Of a DNA stretch of 64,000 nt, positions 60,588 through 64,000 are shown piece after piece. The notes beneath the pieces are model-generated. The model worked only from the letters and a program-made list of their open reading frames with translations, did no database searches and was not told where the DNA came from. The translations under genes and the position numbers were made by a program. The DNA comes from Sorghum bicolor (lineage: Eukaryota > Streptophyta > Magnoliopsida > Poales > Poaceae). Position 1 is the stretch's first letter, and every line of letters starts with the position of its first letter. The stretch spans positions 64,285,802 through 64,349,801 of the forward strand of contig NC_012871.2 of NCBI RefSeq assembly GCF_000003195.3. Reading direction: 5' to 3'.

Positions 60588-61603
60588 CTCCCTCCGATCC
60601 TAAATTATAAAACGTTTGACTTTTTTTATTTCAAGTCTGATCACTCGTCTTATTAAAAAAATTATGCAACCAGAGTCAAATTTAAGTCATTTTTGTAGAA
60701 CTTTTATTAATAGACCAAGCCACGATAAAAAAGTGAAATTTTGCACAAATTTTTGGATAAGACAAATGGTCAAACTTAGTGTTTTTTTTGCGATGAAAGA
60801 AAAATTATATTATATGATAGTTGAGTACATCAAACACGTTATAGACACTTTGGATTACAATATAGTACTCATGCTGTGTAAAGCACAACTCAAAACCTAA
60901 CATGTTAGATGTTTTACAGTATAGATAACTGCATAGGCAAACACTCGGCAAATGCCCTGAGAACAAATGCCCAACGAACGATGACCAACATTCCAGTTGG
61001 CGGAATTGAGGAACTTCTTCTTTCTGGTGTCGTCCTTATTTTTCTTTCTACCACCTAAGAGTGACGATGACTAATCTGAAAATTATTCTACATAGTCCTT
61101 CGTTGTGGCTAGATCTAATCACAATAAAACATAGAAGAGACTGGAGAAAAATTATTCCATGACGGCAACATCATCTCCACTTTGATGTTGCTGTCCGGAA
61201 ACAAAAGTCTCCATATCGTCATGTCGATGAAGATGCTGACGTCGAAGTTGTCGTCCTTATCTTCAACGGAGCCGTTATTTATCTTCAACGGAGCCGTTAT
61301 GGAGAAGCCGATTCCACCTTTCTCCTTCACCATCGTCGGAGAGAAGAAGAAGATAAAAGTCCAATACCAAAAAAAATGACATGGAGAGACACTGACCCTA
61401 GACTCGATCTACTAAAGAAAAACTTATTAGAAACAATGGATCCCCACTCCCTTCAACCTCCGGCGAGATACCGGAGGAGAAAGGAGGGGGACCAGCGACG
61501 GTGGACGACGGGAGCTGTGGCGGCGATGGCGCTAGGGGATCGATGGTCCATGTCAAACTTAGTGTCAAAAAGTCAAACATCTTATAAATTGGGATGGATT
61601 GAG
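60588..61603. mobile_element. Stowaway-like MITE carrying a retroposed insert
   Basis: Left end CTCCCTCCGATCCTAAATTA and right end ATAAATTGGGATGGATTGAG with TA flanks. Without the insert and one target repeat it is 234 bp, the same size and family as the copy at 54335-54568. Confidence 0.8.
60782..61550 (-). mobile_element. poly(A)-tailed retroposed insert, 13-bp target duplication
   Basis: The 769-bp insert is flanked by perfect direct repeats GTCAAACTTAGTG (60769-60781 and 61551-61563). On the minus strand it ends in AAAAAAAA at 60789-60782. These are marks of target-primed reverse transcription by LINE machinery. Its 5' half (minus, 61550 downward) is GC-rich; a 72-codon minus frame at 61333-61115 (start MVKEKGGIGFSITAPLK) has no known match. 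A 22-bp tandem duplication (CTTATCTTCAACGGAGCCGT) lies at 61257-61300. Source RNA unknown: SINE-like, LINE-derived or processed transcript. Confidence 0.8.
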
Positions 61604-61608
61604 TAGTA

Positions 61609-61863
61609 CTCCTTACATTCTAAATTATAAGTTATTCCAAAAATCTTGGAGAGTCACGGTACCTCGAGTTTGACCAAATTGATATGATAAAATAATAACT
61701 ATTATGATATCAACTAAATATCATTAGATTCTTTCTTAATTATATTTTCATAGTATAGTGATTTTATATTATAAATTTTAGTATTTTTCTTTATACTTTT
61801 GGTTAAATTTAAAAATAACTCTCTAAAATTTTTAAAATAACTTATAATTTGAAACGGTTAGAG
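61609..61863. mobile_element. Stowaway-like MITE, 255 bp
   Basis: Ends CCTTACATTCTAAATTATAA and TTATAATTTGAAACGGTTAG-type sequence with TA flanks. It begins five bases after the preceding MITE ends. Confidence 0.65.
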
Positions 61864-62237
61864 TAGTTTGTTAAAGGCCGCAGCTGTGGCATTGAAGTTG
61901 GGCGATCGATGGGTCGGTACGGGGTCTCCAACTCTCCATGGATGGGAATTGGGATCGTGATCAAGCCTTAATTTCGCCCCATGTGCTTATGTTGCGGTAC
62001 ACCTGTGCTAATTGATCCAGCTACGGTTGTGTTGAATGATTGATCAATCCTTTGGGGGCGCTGTGCTCCGTCCGTTGGCTCGACTGTACTGTGTCATAGT
62101 TATTGCCGGCGGCGCGGTGGTCACGCCTCCTGGAGTTATTGGGATGTAGGGTGGTCCTGGTTTGCCCGGCGGCTTCGGGTTGATCGCTGTCTTTGTGTCA
62201 ATCAGGTACAGCCAGTTTTAGTGAAAGTTTCACGACA
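61864..62237. other. intergenic, no gene recognised
   Basis: Moderately GC-rich patch (61880-62210) without a supported frame or motif; possibly a captured or decayed gene fragment. Confidence 0.4.
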
Positions 62238-62473
62238 TAAGCCTGGTTTAGATTTTAAAAATGTTTTAGATTTAGACACTTTAGCACTTTTATTTATATT
62301 TAGTAATTATTGTTTAATTATAAACTAATTATAGTTAAAAGATTCATCTCACAAATTACAGATAAAATATACAATTAGTTATTTTTATTTATATTTAATG
62401 CTCAAGTATCGCAAGATTCGACGTGAGAAAATTTTGAAAGGATTTTGGTTTAAGGGTGCAACTAAACAAGGCC
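62238..62473. mobile_element. MITE, GGCCTTGTTTAGTT family, worn left end
   Basis: Left end AAGCCTGGTTTAGATTTT and right end GCAACTAAACAAGGCC; about 236 bp. No clear target duplication. Confidence 0.65.
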
Positions 62474-63375
62474 TATCAAAACTGGAGTATCGTCAGTAAC
62501 AATCACAACGGACTTTACCTAAATAAAACTCATTGAAACTCTCTTTCTTTCTCTCCATAACCTAGACGAGACTCTCATTAGCCTAACTCACAATAGTATC
62601 TTTTTCTTCAGCGGTGGATTTCACAACGGATTTTTAAGTCCAATCTTCATGAGAAGTTTTATGATATTGTTTTCAAAACTATCATGTCATATAAAATGAA
62701 ATAGATAGTGAATAAAACAAACGTTTTCAATGAAAAGTTTCATTATATACTTCATGGACATTTAATTTTAGAGAGTGGGTAGTCATTCTAGATGAAAGTC
62801 TCTTTCTCTCTCTTCTTAAAAACGTTGTTATGTCATAAAATACTAATGTCGCCGTCTATTAAAATGCAAATAAAACTTTTACTGAGACTGACCTAAAAAG
62901 ACCAACAAAACTTGTCTTAGTGGGAAGTTTTATAACATACTTCATTCTATTTTATCCACGTAAGTTAGAATGACACGGTCTCCTGGGTTACACTTTGATA
63001 ATTCATTTGCTTTATATTATATTATTTATTCTTAAAAACTTATAATCATTGGATATTATAATTCCTTACAAATATAATCTTATGAAGTTTGTATTACAAT
63101 AGTTAAAAATTATTAGCCTAATTACTGGTTAAAGTTTTCAAAGTTCAAATGTTGACATACGTGTGTCAGATAAAATGGAACAGAGGTAATAGTTACCAAG
63201 ACTGTCATATCAATTTTTGTGTTGATAACTTGTGACAAAGAATGATAAACTCTCCCTATCATTTTTTTTTTATAATTGACTGGAGTATATACATTGTATA
63301 CTTCCACAAGATCAACTTTGATTTATTGTAAGTTAAACTTCTCTAACACATACTTTTGTTTAGATTAGACGTATC
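62474..63375. other. AT-rich intergenic DNA
   Basis: No gene recognised. Short frames (for example 63122-63307) have no motif. Confidence 0.5.
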
Positions 63376-63608
63376 GGCCTTGTTGAGTTCCCAAACTTTT
63401 AGGTTTTTGGATACTATAGCACTTTTGTTTTTATTTGACAAATATTACCCAATCATGAACTAACTAAGTTCAAAAGATTCATCTCGCGATTTATAGGTAA
63501 ACTGTGTAATTAGTTTTTGTTTTCATCTATATTTAATACTTCATGCATGTACCACAAGATTTGATATGACGAAAAATCTTGAAATTTTTTAGAAACTAAA
63601 CAAGATCC
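63376..63608. mobile_element. MITE, GGCCTTGTTTAGTT family
   Basis: Left end GGCCTTGTTGAGTTCCC and right end AGAAACTAAACAAGATCC; 233 bp. Target duplication not evident. Confidence 0.7.
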
Positions 63609-63802
63609 TAGTAAAACAAGTATGGTATGACTCTAGTATTTATTTTAGAGGATATTGTAGACTGGTGCTGGCGCTGCTGGTAGCCCGTGCTACTAATAAA
63701 CTCGTTCAGAAAATCTTTGTTTGAAATTGAAATTTGAACGGTGATATGGACAAATAATTTTTTATACATATCTTATCTTATACTCTTATAAAGCTAAACA
63801 CC

Positions 63803-63944
63803 ACTAGAGATTTCTCTCAACATGCAAGCTATCCACATGAACAATCCACTAAAACTTGCAATTATAGCCAAACCTACTAGAGATTTCTCTCAACATGCAA
63901 GCTATCCACATCAACAATCCACTAAAACTTGCAATTATAGCCAA
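63803..63944. repeat. 69-bp tandem duplication, period 73
   Basis: 63803-63871 and 63876-63944 both start ACTAGAGATTTCTCTCAACA and differ at one base. Confidence 0.95.
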
Positions 63945-64000
63945 CTAGCATATGTAGTTATGATAGTCATCTCTTCATCTACACACATTCATTTAGTTGT

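Noticed and set aside
1..64000. CRISPR arrays, bacterial operons, rRNA or tRNA genes
   Set aside because: No spaced identical repeats, no Shine-Dalgarno-led gene clusters and no recognisable tRNA cloverleaf or rRNA; the content is plant nuclear.

Overview
This is eukaryotic, almost certainly grass (Poaceae) nuclear DNA; sorghum or a close Andropogoneae relative is the best guess. Genes are split by short GT-AG introns with GC-rich first exons. Tourist/PIF-like and Stowaway-like MITEs lie between and inside genes. There is also a Tat-type Ty3/gypsy retrotransposon and three Helitrons. All exon junctions were derived by hand from splice signals, phase arithmetic and recalled family sequences; no transcript data were available.

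Layout. 1.6-4.3 kb (-): short PIN5-type auxin transporter. 6.3-7.6 kb (-): Golgi-type nucleotide-diphospho-sugar transferase, with a broken second copy at 11.8-12.3 kb. 13.4-18.6 kb (-): 14-exon uridine kinase/uracil phosphoribosyltransferase fusion. 19.9-23.3 kb (-): cytosolic ribulose-phosphate 3-epimerase. 25.1-28.3 kb (-): 20S proteasome beta-6 subunit PBF1. 28.5-48.1 kb is a transposon block: Helitron A, several MITEs, a 12,010-bp LTR retrotransposon nested in a MITE, and Helitron B in reverse orientation. 48.3-55.4 kb (+): 22-exon meiotic HORMA gene ASY1/PAIR2. 56.6-58.0 kb (-): intronless P-class PPR gene with an ASY1-derived fragment 56 bp upstream of its start. 58.4-64 kb: Helitron C inside a MITE, further MITEs, and a retroposed insert.

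The host genes are housekeeping or developmental genes and do not form one pathway. UKL (pyrimidine salvage) and RPE (pentose phosphate) both touch ribose-phosphate metabolism, but nothing here shows co-regulation. The strongest new observations are: a 5-nt microexon needed to complete the RPE active-site signature; the ASY1 fragment beside the PPR promoter; matched Helitron ends in opposite orientation, one 244 bp upstream of the ASY1 start codon; a very young but protease-defective retrotransposon carrying a six-exon antisense gene; and two poly(A)-tailed retroposed inserts with clear target-site duplications. I see no CRISPR, rRNA, tRNA or new defence-like system.
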